NCBI GenBank assembly: GCA_905198155.1 | Contig: CAJKBQ010000022.1 | Span: 1 to 47,038, forward strand | DNA from: an uncultured Eubacteriales bacterium | GTDB lineage: Bacteria > Bacillota > Clostridia > Oscillospirales > Acutalibacteraceae | Direction of reading: 5' to 3' | DNA: 47,038 nt | Part shown: in pieces, positions 32,201 to 40,296 of the stretch | Layout of the letters: every line of letters begins with the position of its first letter | Numbering within the stretch: position 1 is the stretch's first letter | Translations under genes and position numbers: made by a program | The notes under the pieces: generated by a model | What the model saw: the letters and a program-made list of their open reading frames with translations, nothing else | Told to the model about the DNA's origin: nothing | Database searches by the model: none

Positions 32201-32702
32201 CTTCGACCTGGTCGGTGCGTTCGTACCCGGCGCGCGTCAGTGCAGCCAGCAGGCGGCTTGGCGGCAGCGTGTCCCCGGCGTGCACCCGCACGGTGCGGCG
32301 ATCCAGCTCCTGCGGCGGGATGGTGCATTGCAGCGCGGCGTCCGCGCAGCAGATGACGCCGTCCAGCGCGCCGCTGCGCACCGCCGCCAGTACGCTCAGG
32401 CGCATCCGCTCGTATTCGCGGGAGTGGCTTTCCATCGCGCGGAACACCAAGTCGCGGTACGGGTACACGGCGCAGTGCATCCCCATTTCGGCCAGGTCGC
32501 GCTGGAAGCGCTGCGCTTCCGCCTCGTCGGCCGCCAGAATCAGCGCCCGGCGGTGATGCGCGCTGCACAGCGCCGCGATGATATTTGCTTTGTGCACCGC
32601 GCTTGCGCCGGTGACGCACGCGGGCAGCCGCCCGGCGCGGAATGCGTCGGTCAGCGCGCGGAATTCCGCCGTTTGTCCGATCAGCTGCGGATACAGCTTC
32701 AT
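29241..32702 (-). CDS. mfd: Transcription-repair coupling factor
   Basis: An ATP-driven translocase of 1153 residues, full length, that removes stalled RNA polymerase from DNA lesions and recruits UvrA. UvrB-like N-terminal domains (about 1-350) carry AGRLPACVTGASAVHKANI. The RNA-polymerase interaction domain is near 470-530 (GDYVVHSVHGIGVFEG). The RecG-like motor has Walker A GDVGFGKTEVALRAAF (about 625-640), DEEQRF (about 730) and the TRG-type region with QLRGRVGRS. The TRCF C-terminal domain ends the protein. It lies 37 bases after pth on the same strand with no terminator between, so pth-mfd is an operon, a common pairing in Firmicutes. Confidence 0.97.
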   Translation of the reverse strand: MKLYPQLIGQTAEFRALTDAFRAGRLPACVTGASAVHKANIIAALCSAHHRRALILAADEAEAQRFQRDLAEMGMHCAVYPYRDLVFRAMESHSREYERMRLSVLAAVRSGALDGVICCADAALQCTIPPQELDRRTVRVHAGDTLPPSRLLAALTRAGYERTDQVEGEGQFAQRGGIVDFFAPGEPAPIRVEFWGDEIDSASFFDPDTQRRTDPVQEWALSPSVEAVIDDPRALADKLVVLAGSLRGKAAERGKEQLLREARQLREGQMPGNADKFLPILYDRRASLLDYAEDDWAVFVSEEARVKERARTTLWQAGEDVKALLEEGVLCRGLDTYMAEPSELADCIEMHDSVYLEAFPHGGFDTPVRTVVNLNARQLSAWSGGISVLREDLEPAVQRGWTCIVLAGTEKAAQSLAVDLQNTAIPARYEPDPQQLTPAVVTVTVGGLSAGLEYPGAGILLITHGTGVLVKTRRHKAAKGREIQSLSELAVGDYVVHSVHGIGVFEGIHKMELHGVVKDYIKIRYAKQDTLYVPVTQLDLVAKYIGTGEDRTIKLHSLGGTEWQKAKTRVRAAVKDIARELIALYAQRMQAPGHAFPPDNEWQRDFESHFEYSETDDQLRCIGEIKADMQRTAPMDRLLCGDVGFGKTEVALRAAFKCISDSKQCALLVPTTILAWQHYQTVLRRMDGFPVRIGLLSRFRTPHQQAETVRQLRTGELDMVIGTHRLVQKDIKFKDLGLMIIDEEQRFGVAQKEKLKTAYPNIDVLTLSATPIPRTLNMAMSGIRDMSVIEEAPMDRHPVQTYVLEHDQSVVEDAIRRELRRGGQVYYLHNRVESIDGVAMKLQRHIPEARIAVAHGKMSEEQLTEVWRRLVEQEIDILVCTTIIETGVDVPNANTMIIEHADCMGLSQLHQLRGRVGRSSRRAYAYLTYPAGKVLTEVSTKRLTAIREFTEFGSGFRIAMRDLEIRGAGNVLGAQQHGHMEAVGYDLYLKLLGEAIAVQKGEKPAAVDEECLIDLQVQAHIPEQYIPNLNQRLDIYHRIADIRSESDADDVVDELIDRFGDPPESVTGLVDVALLRNRASALGITEIRQTAGNMLLYVSRLDKAALARLVGKLKGRVLVSAGNKPYISVKMDPARSVLLELRTILTIWESAQA

Positions 32703-32739
32703 CTCAAAATCCCCTGCCTTTCGATCGCTATGCAGCCGG

Positions 32740-33345
32740 TTACGAATTGAACCGGTTCATCGCCTGCTCAATCTGCCCCTGCACCAGCAGCGCACACAGT
32801 TCCGGCATTTCGTCCAGCACTTTGCCGAACGCTTCGGCGTCTGCGCCGCGGAATTCCGACAGCACCCAGTCCGCGAGGTTCCACTGCGGCGGTTTGCCGC
32901 CGATGCCCAGCTTCACGCGGGGGAAATCCTCCGACCCGATCAGCGCGATGATGCTTTTCAGGCCGTTGTGGCCGCCGGCGCTGCCTTTTTTGCGGATGCG
33001 CACGCGCCCCGGCGCCAGCGAGATGTCGTCCGACAGCACAATCAGCTGATCCGGGCGCAGCTTGTAAAACCGCATGGCTTCGGCGACGGCTTCGCCGCTG
33101 TTGTTCATATAGGTTTGCGGCTTCATCAGCAGCACGCGCTTGCCGCCCAGCTCGGCGGTTGCGGTCAGTGCGTGGAATTTGAGCCGATCGACCGACACCC
33201 CGGCGTGCGCCGCCAGCCGATCCAGCGCGAGGAACCCGGCGTTGTGATGCGTGTTGTCGTATTTGGCGCCGGGGTTGCCCAGCCCGCAGATCAGAGATTC
33301 GACCGGCCCGGCCGGCCGGTGCAGTGAAGAAAACAATCCTGCCAT
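32740..33345 (-). CDS. pth: Peptidyl-tRNA hydrolase
   Basis: Releases peptides from prematurely dropped peptidyl-tRNA. 201 residues. The start MAGLFSSLHRPAGPVESL precedes the family pattern GLGNPGAKYDNTHHNAGF, with catalytic histidine in HNAGF. LLMKPQTYMNNSGEAV and LSDDISLAPGRVRIRKKGS follow, then GGHNGLKSI. The N-terminal extension before LICGLGNPG is a little longer than in E. coli. The ATG at 33345 is chosen because AAAGGG lies 7 bases before it; the long upstream extension of the frame is AT-rich noncoding sequence. First gene of the pth-mfd operon. Confidence 0.96.
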   Translation of the reverse strand: MAGLFSSLHRPAGPVESLICGLGNPGAKYDNTHHNAGFLALDRLAAHAGVSVDRLKFHALTATAELGGKRVLLMKPQTYMNNSGEAVAEAMRFYKLRPDQLIVLSDDISLAPGRVRIRKKGSAGGHNGLKSIIALIGSEDFPRVKLGIGGKPPQWNLADWVLSEFRGADAEAFGKVLDEMPELCALLVQGQIEQAMNRFNS

Positions 33346-33430
33346 ATTGGAACCCTTTCCCGTACCTGTACAGCACATTGCGGCGGGACAGCCGCAGCCG
33401 CCCCGCCGATTCATTTTTGTAGTCTCCAAT

Positions 33431-33459
33431 ATTATCGCACAAAAACCGGTCAGATTCAA
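33431..33459 (-). promoter_or_regulatory. Promoter of pth-mfd
   Basis: On the minus strand TTGAAT (33459-33454), 17-bp spacer, GATAAT (33436-33431), 86 bases before the pth start. Confidence 0.65.
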
Positions 33460-33570
33460 GCGAAAACCCGAATTTTTCTGAAATTTTTTTGATTTTTCCG
33501 GGCGCGAACAAATCCGGCGAAAAAAATCCGAAAAAAATCCGTTTTTCACGCAAATATTTCAAAAAAAAGA

Positions 33571-33600
33571 TTGCAAAGCAGGGGGGATGTTTGGTATAAT
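33571..33600 (+). promoter_or_regulatory. Promoter of ppdK
   Basis: TTGCAA (33571-33576), 18-bp spacer, TATAAT (33595-33600), leaving a leader of about 85 bases before the ATG. Confidence 0.75.
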
Positions 33601-33691
33601 ATATGTTGGCTAAACGAAGAGTAGCACAAGACCGGAGGGCGGGCCGGATTCCGCGGACCGCGCTCCCCAAATTATCAGGAGGTAGCAATCA

Positions 33692-36325
33692 ATGAGTCAC
33701 AAGTATGTTTACCTGTTCAGCGAAGGCAACGCGCAGATGCGTGAGCTGCTCGGCGGTAAAGGTGCGAACCTGGCGGAGATGACCCGCATCGGTTTGCCGG
33801 TTCCGCAGGGCTTTACCATCAGCACCGAGGCCTGCACCCAGTACTACGAGGACGGCCGCAGGATCAACGACGAGATCCAGGCGCAGATCATGGAGTACAT
33901 CGGCAAGATGGAAGAGATCACCGGCAAAAAGTTCGGCGATATGGAAAATCCGCTGCTGGTGTCGGTTCGATCCGGCGCGCGCGCGTCGATGCCCGGCATG
34001 ATGGACACCATCCTCAACCTGGGCCTCAACGAGAAGGTTGTGGACGTGATCGCAAAGAAATCCGGCAATCCGCGCTGGGCGTGGGACTGCTATCGTCGGT
34101 TTATTCAGATGTTCTCCGACGTCGTGATGGAAGTCGGCAAGAAGTACTTTGAAAAACTCATCGACGGGATGAAAGAGAAGAAGGGCGTCACCTACGACGT
34201 GGAGCTGACGGCGGACGACCTGCACGAGCTGGCGGATCAGTTCAAAGCGGAGTACAAAAACCAGCTGGGCAAAGACTTCCCGGACGATCCCAAAGAGCAG
34301 CTGTTTGAAGCCATTAAGGCCGTGTTCCGTTCGTGGGACAACCCGCGCGCGAACATCTACCGGATGGATCACGATATCCCGTACTCCTGGGGTACTGCGG
34401 TCAACGTGCAGATGATGGCGTTCGGAAACATGGGCGATACCTCCGGCACCGGCGTGGCGTTCACGCGGAACCCGGCCACCGGCGAAAAGGGCCTGATGGG
34501 CGAATTTCTGATGAATGCGCAGGGCGAAGACGTGGTCGCCGGTGTGCGTACCCCGATGCCGATCCAGAAGATGAAGGAAGTGCTGCCGGAAGTGTACGAG
34601 CAGTTCCTGGGCGTGTGCAAAACGCTGGAAGACCATTACCGCGATATGCAGGACATGGAGTTCACCATCGAGGATCGCAAACTCTATATGCTCCAAACCC
34701 GGAACGGCAAACGTACCGCTGCGGCGGCGATCAAGATCGCGTGCGACCTGATCGACGAGGGCATGATCTCCGAGGAAGAAGCGCTGATGCAGATCGATGC
34801 CAAGAGCCTCGACATGCTGCTGCACCCGCAGTTTGACGCGGCGGCGCTGAAAAAAGCCAAAGCGATTGCGAAGGGCATCGCGGCGTCTCCGGGCGCGGCG
34901 GCCGGCACGATCGTGTTCACCGCGGAAGACGCCGTGGAGCATGGCAAGAAGGGCGAAAAAGTGGTTCTGGTGCGTCTGGAGACCTCTCCGGAAGACATTG
35001 AGGGCATGAAGTATTCGCAGGGCATCCTCACCGTGCGCGGCGGTCAGACGTCTCACGCGGCGGTGGTTGCGCGCGGCATGGGTACCTGCTGCGTATCCGG
35101 CTGCGGCGACATCAAGATGGACGAAGAGAACAAACGCTTCACGCTGAACGGCAAAGTGTTCCGCGAAGGCGACGTGCTGTCGCTGGACGGCTCGACCGGC
35201 AACATCTATGACGAATTGATTCCGACCGTTCCGGCGGATCCGAACAGCGGCTACTTCGGCCGGATCATGGAACTGTCCGACAAATACAAGAAGCTGGGTG
35301 TGCGCACCAATGCGGATACCCCGAAAGACGCCAAACAGGCAGTGGCGTTCGGCGCGCAGGGCATTGGTCTGTGCCGTACCGAGCATATGTTCTTCGATCC
35401 GGAGCGCATCGGCGCGTTCCGCGAGATGATCTGCTCCGAAACCGTGGAAGAGCGCGAAGCTGCGCTGGCGAAGATTGAGCCGATGCAGCAGGCGGACTTC
35501 GAAGGGCTGTTCGAAGCGCTGGGCGGCTACCCGGTCACGATCCGCTTCCTGGATCCGCCGCTGCACGAGTTCGTGCCGACTGACGAGGCCGACATCGAAG
35601 CGCTGGCCAAAACCCAGGGCAAGACCGTTGCGTATATCAAACAGGTGATTGCAGATCTGCACGAGTTCAACCCGATGATGGGTCACCGCGGCTGCCGCCT
35701 GACCGTCACGTATCCGGAAATTGCGGCGATGCAGACCCGCGCCATCATCAAAGCGGCGCTGGCAGTCAAAGCCCGTCATGCGGACTGGAACATTGTTCCG
35801 GAAATCATGATTCCGCTGGTTGGCGAAGTCAAAGAGCTGAAATTTGTGAAAGACGTCGTCGTGAAAACGGCCGACGAAGAGATCAAAGCGGCCGGCAGCG
35901 ACCTGAAGTACGAAGTCGGCACCATGATCGAGATTCCGCGTGCGGCGCTGACGGCGGACGCGATTGCGACGGAAGCGGAATTCTTCTGCTTCGGCACCAA
36001 CGACCTGACGCAGATGACGTTCGGTTTCAGCCGTGACGACGCCGGCAAGTTCCTCCCGGCGTACTACGCGAACAAGATCTACGAGTCCGATCCGTTTGCC
36101 CGGCTGGATACCACCGGCGTTGGCAAGCTGATGGATATGGCGGTTACGCTCGGCAAGTCCGTCCGCAAAGACCTGCACTGCGGCATCTGCGGCGAACACG
36201 GCGGCGACCCGTCCTCGATCGAGTTCTGCCACAAGATTGGCCTGGACTATGTGTCCTGCTCGCCGTTCCGCGTGCCGATCGCGCGGTTGGCTGCGGCACA
36301 GGCAGCGATCAAAGACAAAAAATAA
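33692..36325 (+). CDS. ppdK: Pyruvate, phosphate dikinase
   Basis: Interconverts pyruvate, ATP and phosphate with phosphoenolpyruvate, AMP and diphosphate, in the glycolysis of many anaerobes that use diphosphate. 877 residues, matching the clostridial enzyme. The ATP-grasp nucleotide domain is N-terminal (about 1-340), starting LLGGKGANLAEM. The swivelling domain carries the phosphohistidine His-455 in GGQTSHAAVVARG. The C-terminal PEP barrel ends with the catalytic cysteine in HCGICGEHGGDPSS. CAGGAGG lies about 9 bases before the ATG. A single-gene unit with its own promoter and terminator. No regulatory PPDK kinase gene is adjacent. Confidence 0.98.
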   Translation: MSHKYVYLFSEGNAQMRELLGGKGANLAEMTRIGLPVPQGFTISTEACTQYYEDGRRINDEIQAQIMEYIGKMEEITGKKFGDMENPLLVSVRSGARASMPGMMDTILNLGLNEKVVDVIAKKSGNPRWAWDCYRRFIQMFSDVVMEVGKKYFEKLIDGMKEKKGVTYDVELTADDLHELADQFKAEYKNQLGKDFPDDPKEQLFEAIKAVFRSWDNPRANIYRMDHDIPYSWGTAVNVQMMAFGNMGDTSGTGVAFTRNPATGEKGLMGEFLMNAQGEDVVAGVRTPMPIQKMKEVLPEVYEQFLGVCKTLEDHYRDMQDMEFTIEDRKLYMLQTRNGKRTAAAAIKIACDLIDEGMISEEEALMQIDAKSLDMLLHPQFDAAALKKAKAIAKGIAASPGAAAGTIVFTAEDAVEHGKKGEKVVLVRLETSPEDIEGMKYSQGILTVRGGQTSHAAVVARGMGTCCVSGCGDIKMDEENKRFTLNGKVFREGDVLSLDGSTGNIYDELIPTVPADPNSGYFGRIMELSDKYKKLGVRTNADTPKDAKQAVAFGAQGIGLCRTEHMFFDPERIGAFREMICSETVEEREAALAKIEPMQQADFEGLFEALGGYPVTIRFLDPPLHEFVPTDEADIEALAKTQGKTVAYIKQVIADLHEFNPMMGHRGCRLTVTYPEIAAMQTRAIIKAALAVKARHADWNIVPEIMIPLVGEVKELKFVKDVVVKTADEEIKAAGSDLKYEVGTMIEIPRAALTADAIATEAEFFCFGTNDLTQMTFGFSRDDAGKFLPAYYANKIYESDPFARLDTTGVGKLMDMAVTLGKSVRKDLHCGICGEHGGDPSSIEFCHKIGLDYVSCSPFRVPIARLAAAQAAIKDKK

Positions 36326-36368
36326 TCGATCGTCCCGTCCGTGAAAAACGGAACAGACCGATCGTTTG

Positions 36369-36405
36369 TACGGCGAGGGTGCGCGGCATCCTCGCCGTAT
36401 TCTTT
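36369..36405 (+). terminator. Terminator after ppdK
   Basis: A perfect 10-bp stem TACGGCGAGG / CCTCGCCGTA (36369-36378 and 36390-36399) followed by TTCTTTG. Confidence 0.8.
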
Positions 36406-36458
36406 GATTCGGCAAAGCAGAACAATCCATTCCGTTCTTTGCGACCATTACGGGCGTC

Positions 36459-37199
36459 TTATTCCCAACGGAAGAATCGAACGGCGAGAATGGTGCAAAG
36501 TGCGGCAATGCCAATCATTACACCGAGCGGCAACAATACGCCGCCCGTGCGGATACCTAAAAATGTATTTTTCATCATCGTAAGTCCCTGCGTCAGCGGG
36601 AAAATGCTGACGATTTTTTGCATCGCCTTTGGCATAACCTCGATCGGCAGTGTTGTGCCGGAAAAGACCAGAATGGGGAAATAAAGAATCGAGGCAATGA
36701 CGCTGGCCTGTTTGGTGTCCTTCGCCACGCCGCCCACCAGCATACCGACGGACAGGGTCGAGAGCATCGTAAGCGCCCAGCTCCCAAGAAAAGCGAGAAG
36801 CGAACCATGCAGCTGCACGCCCCACAAAAGCGCCGCTGCGGACAGTGTTGCCAGCGACACAATACAGTAGACAATATACATGGACAGCTCAACCCCCAGA
36901 ACAAATATGGGGCGGATCGGTGTGACACGGAAGCGTTTGAGGATTTTCAGCTCTCTCAGACCCGATACGGCCAACGGCGGCCCCATGAGGCCGCTCGCAC
37001 AAATTGCAACCGCGCTGACGGCTCCGAATGACTGTTCCATGAACGTATAGCTCGCCCCGTCATAGGCGGGCTTTGTGCCGTAAATGATGCCAAGAATAAT
37101 GAAGATCACAAGCGGCATGATGATGGCGAAGATCACCATATTCATATCCCGCAGGCTGAGCTTCAGTTCCGTTTTCAGAAAAGTGAAAAAGCGTTTCAT
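36459..37199 (-). CDS. ABC-2-type transporter permease
   Basis: An export-type membrane component of 246 residues with about six hydrophobic segments: 21-42, 57-76, 100-125, 133-157, 165-190 and 220-240. It starts MKRFFTFLKTELKLSLRDMN, usual for the ABC-2 group linked to drug or peptide export. The ATG overlaps the end of the upstream ATPase gene by four bases (ATGA). It appears intact, but its ATPase partner is frameshifted, so the transporter may not work. Third gene of a tight minus-strand operon with an AraC-type regulator. Codon use is less GC-rich than upstream genes. Confidence 0.88.
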   Translation of the reverse strand: MKRFFTFLKTELKLSLRDMNMVIFAIIMPLVIFIILGIIYGTKPAYDGASYTFMEQSFGAVSAVAICASGLMGPPLAVSGLRELKILKRFRVTPIRPIFVLGVELSMYIVYCIVSLATLSAAALLWGVQLHGSLLAFLGSWALTMLSTLSVGMLVGGVAKDTKQASVIASILYFPILVFSGTTLPIEVMPKAMQKIVSIFPLTQGLTMMKNTFLGIRTGGVLLPLGVMIGIAALCTILAVRFFRWE

Positions 37200-37917
37200 G
37201 CGTCCACCTCCTCATCCGAAAGCTGCAAATAAGCGTCCTCGAAGCGTTCACAGCCACATTGCTGTTTTGCCTGCGCCACGGTTCCGCGGAAAACGGGTGT
37301 ACCCTTTTTCAAAATGCAGATTTCATCGCACAATGCTTCAACTTCATCCATAAAGTGAGAAGTCAGGAAAACGGTCAGCCCTTGTTCTTTTAAGTGTTCC
37401 AGCGTTTTCCACACGCTGCGCCGCGCTTTTGCGTCAAGACCGGTGGTCAGCTCGTCCAGAAACACCAGCTCCGGCTGCGGAATCAGCGCCAGTACGATAA
37501 AAAGCCGCTGGCGTTCGCCGCCCGAAAGACTTTTCACTCAACTTTTACTTTGTTGCCAATGCCGAACTGCGCACACAACTTGCGCCAATCGGCAGGGCTG
37601 CGGTAAAGGCTTGCGGTTTCCTCACAAAGTTCGGAAACCTTGATTTCTTTCTGATAGTCGCCTTCCTGAAACTGGACGCCGATGCGCTCAAAAAGCGTGC
37701 GGCGATTTTTCTTCGGGTCTTGGCCCAGCAGGCGTACCGTACCGCTGTCTGCCTGTTTTGTGCCGAGCATACACTCGATTGTGGTGCTTTTTCCGGCGCC
37801 GTTGGCACCGAGCAAGCCAAATACCGTTCCGCTTTTTACCGAAAGATCCAAATGATCGACCGCGATTTTTTCGGCATAGGTTTTGGTCAGCCCTTCAACA
37901 AAAATCGCTTCGCTCAT
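37196..37917 (-). pseudogene. ABC transporter ATPase interrupted by a one-base frameshift
   Basis: Two adjoining frames together make one normal ABC ATPase of about 240 residues. The first (37917-37534) holds Walker A (GANGAGKST) and the Q loop region; it ends GNKVKVE-stop. The second (37537-37196) continues KSLSGGERQRL with the signature, Walker B (ELVFLDE) and the H loop (TSHFMDE). Adding one base near 37535 restores GNKVKVEVKSLSGGE. At the junction the stop TGA and a possible GTG start overlap as GTGA, so coupled translation of two halves cannot be fully excluded. It overlaps the AraC gene and the permease gene by four bases each. Confidence 0.85.
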
Positions 37918-38798
37918 TTTTGAATCCTCCTGACTGCCCGCAGTTCGATATAGCCGCGCTGACCGCGGGGTTCCAGCTGGATGCGCGGGTTCCCGTCGTC
38001 CCAGCGGTAGCCGACGACGGACGGGTCATAGCTGTCCATCGCCGCCTGCACGGTGCGGATGGCTTCGCAGTAGTCCTCCTCACGGAAGGGCTGCCCCTGA
38101 AACATCAGATATTCCGCCTCAGGCAGATGAATGGTGTCGAAGCCCTCCGGGATCATCCCCATATAATCGGTTTCAACCTCCACGCCCTGCACATAGGTGG
38201 AGGTGTTCGGCTTTTTGTACTTTTCGGGCAGCCACATGGAAACCGGTTCTCCGCAGAGCGATTTCATGCTCATGAGGATGCCCCACACTTCGCAGCCCAC
38301 TTCTTCGCAGTAGGGAAAATAGTCCGTTGCGTGCTGACCGCGCTTGATGATGCACAGGCGCTCCGGCTTGCGGACAACCTGTATGAAAATCGGTTGAATG
38401 TTTGACACGTCGATGTGCTCCTTTCTCAATTCGCGATATTTTGTACCGTAAGGAATGAAGAACGGGACGGGAACGGGGTTTTTCATGTAGTCACTGGGGT
38501 TTAGACCGAACTCCCGGTAAAATGCCCGCGTGAAGGTATCCACATTGGTAAAACCGGCATCCATCGCCGCGTCGATGACCTTGACCTCGCCGCTGCGAAG
38601 CTGTTTGGCCGCTTCTGTCAGCCGGTGTTTTCTGATATATTCAGTCGGTGTAAGCCCAAGGCAGTCCCGGAACAGCCGATAAGAATACCACGGGGAAAAC
38701 AGCGACGCCCGCGCAAGATCGGACAGACTGATTTCCTCCGTTTTGTTCTTTTCGATGTAGTCCTGCATCCGCTGGACGGCCAAAACCTGTTCCGTCAT
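37914..38798 (-). CDS. AraC-family regulator with GyrI-like effector-binding domain
   Basis: A cytoplasmic regulator of 294 residues. The N-terminal AraC double helix-turn-helix (about 1-105) includes FSPWYSYRLFRDCLGLTP and DAGFTNVDTFTRAFYREFG. The rest (about 120-290) is a GyrI-like or BmrR-like small-molecule-binding domain. It is the SoxS/Rob-like layout used by multidrug-sensing regulators. I use the ATG at 38798, nine bases after AAGGAG; TTG at 38807 is too close. TATAAT on the minus strand at 38827-38822 is a possible -10 without a good -35. It heads the operon with the ABC ATPase and permease, probably sensing the exported compound. Confidence 0.88.
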   Translation of the reverse strand: MTEQVLAVQRMQDYIEKNKTEEISLSDLARASLFSPWYSYRLFRDCLGLTPTEYIRKHRLTEAAKQLRSGEVKVIDAAMDAGFTNVDTFTRAFYREFGLNPSDYMKNPVPVPFFIPYGTKYRELRKEHIDVSNIQPIFIQVVRKPERLCIIKRGQHATDYFPYCEEVGCEVWGILMSMKSLCGEPVSMWLPEKYKKPNTSTYVQGVEVETDYMGMIPEGFDTIHLPEAEYLMFQGQPFREEDYCEAIRTVQAAMDSYDPSVVGYRWDDGNPRIQLEPRGQRGYIELRAVRRIQK

Positions 38799-38832
38799 CC
38801 ATCTCAACTCCTTACCGGAATATTATACCGTG

Positions 38833-39369
38833 TCAGGCGGATTTTCTCTCGACTTTCCTTGCCTTTTTGTCTGATTCAGAAAATGATTTCTTATAAGACG
38901 GCAATACCAGTCTCCAAAATACCAGTCCGTTTACAAGCAAAAGCACGCCGAATCCGATTCTCGCTGCCCATTCGGGCACAAGAAGTGCAATCCCGTTCAT
39001 ATCCCCGCCGCCGAACAGACCGCACAGCAGGCCTAAATACAGCGGGTCGATCAAAAGAAGCGCGATCGTGATGTAATAAAGCACGGCGCGCAGCAGGTTG
39101 CTCTCTATCGTGCCGATCTTCTTTGCAAGTGCAGTCAACAGATACGCTATGCAGAAAGTTGCCACAGCACCTACAAGGCAGAAGATGCCGAGCTGCGTGT
39201 CTGTCATGCGTTCACGGAAAACATCGACCTGCACGCCAAGCCCCATAAATTTGATCTGCCGGAACACCCCTGTAAACAGGGCGTACAACAGGTGTGCTCC
39301 TTCGTGAACGAGATAATAGGCGATCACGGCCGCCAGAATACCGATGTATTGCCGTGCTCTCTTTGACAT
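38833..39369 (-). CDS. Membrane protein with HEXXH motif (M50-like)
   Basis: 178 residues, with hydrophobic segments near 9-30, 55-80, 90-115, 120-140 and 145-165. The first segment contains HEGAH (His-22, Glu-23, His-26), the zinc site pattern of intramembrane site-2-type proteases, and GGGDMNGI lies near 135. A second metal ligand cannot be named with confidence, so peptidase activity is only inferred. The ATG at 39369 follows AAAGGAAAAGGG by eight bases; an in-frame ATG (39396) upstream is less likely. It stands alone on the minus strand, followed by the AraC operon after 34 bases. Confidence 0.72.
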   Translation of the reverse strand: MSKRARQYIGILAAVIAYYLVHEGAHLLYALFTGVFRQIKFMGLGVQVDVFRERMTDTQLGIFCLVGAVATFCIAYLLTALAKKIGTIESNLLRAVLYYITIALLLIDPLYLGLLCGLFGGGDMNGIALLVPEWAARIGFGVLLLVNGLVFWRLVLPSYKKSFSESDKKARKVERKSA

Positions 39370-39434
39370 TATTTTTACCCTTTTCCTTTCATTCATAGAT
39401 TCAATGCAGCATTCACTGAGAGATCGTGTAGTTT

Positions 39435-39602
39435 CTATCTCTTTTCGGAGCACACCAAAAGCTGTATATGATCGTCCGATGAAGGTGTACCGTCAAAATC
39501 AGCATAGCTGTCGATTACACTCATTCCAAGCGAAGATAGGATGCCCGTTATCTCTGAAAGCGTATATAACCGGATCGGATTTGCTCTCATCAGTTTACGC
39601 AT
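39435..39602 (-). pseudogene. Chimeric remnant: ABC permease start fused to methyltransferase tail
   Basis: A 55-residue frame with an excellent ribosome binding site (GTAGGAGGTAAGCACC) before the ATG at 39602. The first residues, MRKLMRAN, are the usual beginning of the permease following BcrA-type ATPases. From about residue 9 it becomes the C-terminus of a SAM-dependent methyltransferase (PIRLYTLSEITGILSSLG, then DFDGTPSSDDHIQLLVCSEK). The switch lies near 39576-39584. It is too short to act as either protein and looks like the product of a deletion. Both parentages are my reading of the motifs. Confidence 0.65.
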
Positions 39603-40296
39603 GGTGCTTACCTCCTACAAGGTTCATATAAAAGCTCTCAAGGCTCTCGTCCTGCTCCGTAAGATTTTTTACGGTGAAGTTTTCTTTTGCCAGTTCCGAT
39701 ACAAGTTCTGTAACCGGAATTTCGGCGTAAATATCTGCGTGTGTGTCGTCTATGATGCGGTATTCGGCTTTCATACCGTCCAGTACACGGGCAAGCGCCT
39801 TCGTGTCGCTGACTTCAATGCGGACGCATTTGCGGCAGCGTGTCTCCAGCTCCTGTGCACTCATCTCTTTTACCATGTGTCCGCCGTCGATAAACCCATA
39901 GTGCGTGGCAAGGCGGGAAAGTTCATCAAGAATGTGGCTGGAGATGAGTACCGTGATCCCGTGTTCCCGGTTGAGTTTCAAAATCAGTTCGCGCATTTCG
40001 ATGATGCCCTGCGGATCAAGGCCGTTTGTTGGCTCGTCCAGCACCAAGAAATCCGGGTTTCCCGAAAGGGCAATGGCAATGTAGAGATAACCGTCTGCCT
40101 CAATAGGCACCCAGGCGTTTTCAGCCGGAATGTATTCGATAAAGCATTTGCCGCGTTCCTCACTGCGATAGAAAACAAGTCCATCATCAAAGCGCTGCCG
40201 CAGCCATTCCTTTTTTGCAACACTCTGCTTGCCGGACATGGCGCAGCAGATATGCTCCTTGTCAATATTTTCTTTTGTGATCCGAATGTAGTTCAT
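39595..40296 (-). pseudogene. In-frame chimera: GNAT/YoaP-like N-terminus fused to ABC ATPase C-terminal half
   Basis: One open frame of 233 residues made of two unrelated parts. Residues 1 to about 73 (MNYIRITKENIDKEHICCAM to ADGYLYI) resemble the start of GNAT acetyltransferases of the YoaP-associated kind. From about residue 74 (AIALSGNPDFLVLDEPTNGL) it is the second half of a BcrA-type drug-export ABC ATPase, with Walker B, D loop and H loop (ISSHILDEL), but without Walker A and signature. It cannot bind ATP normally. The junction lies near 40075-40085. It starts with a GGAGG site inside the end of the TfoX-like gene. Confidence 0.75.

Larger units (their letters stand above)
33346..33691. 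other. Divergent intergenic region pth/ppdK
   Basis: 346 bp, AT-rich in the middle (about 33470-33570) with runs of A and T. It holds the pth-mfd promoter on the minus strand and the ppdK promoter on the plus strand. No coding sequence or riboswitch-like fold was recognised. Confidence 0.7.

Noticed and set aside
33689..36514. 941-residue open frame antisense to ppdK
   Set aside because: The sense frame carries every catalytic motif of pyruvate phosphate dikinase. The antisense product is Arg/His/Phe-rich low-complexity, as expected from GC-rich sense codons.
37534..37537. Programmed -1 frameshift in the ABC ATPase
   Set aside because: No slippery heptamer of the X XXY YYZ type precedes the stop, and close ABC relatives do not use one. 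A one-base loss is simpler.
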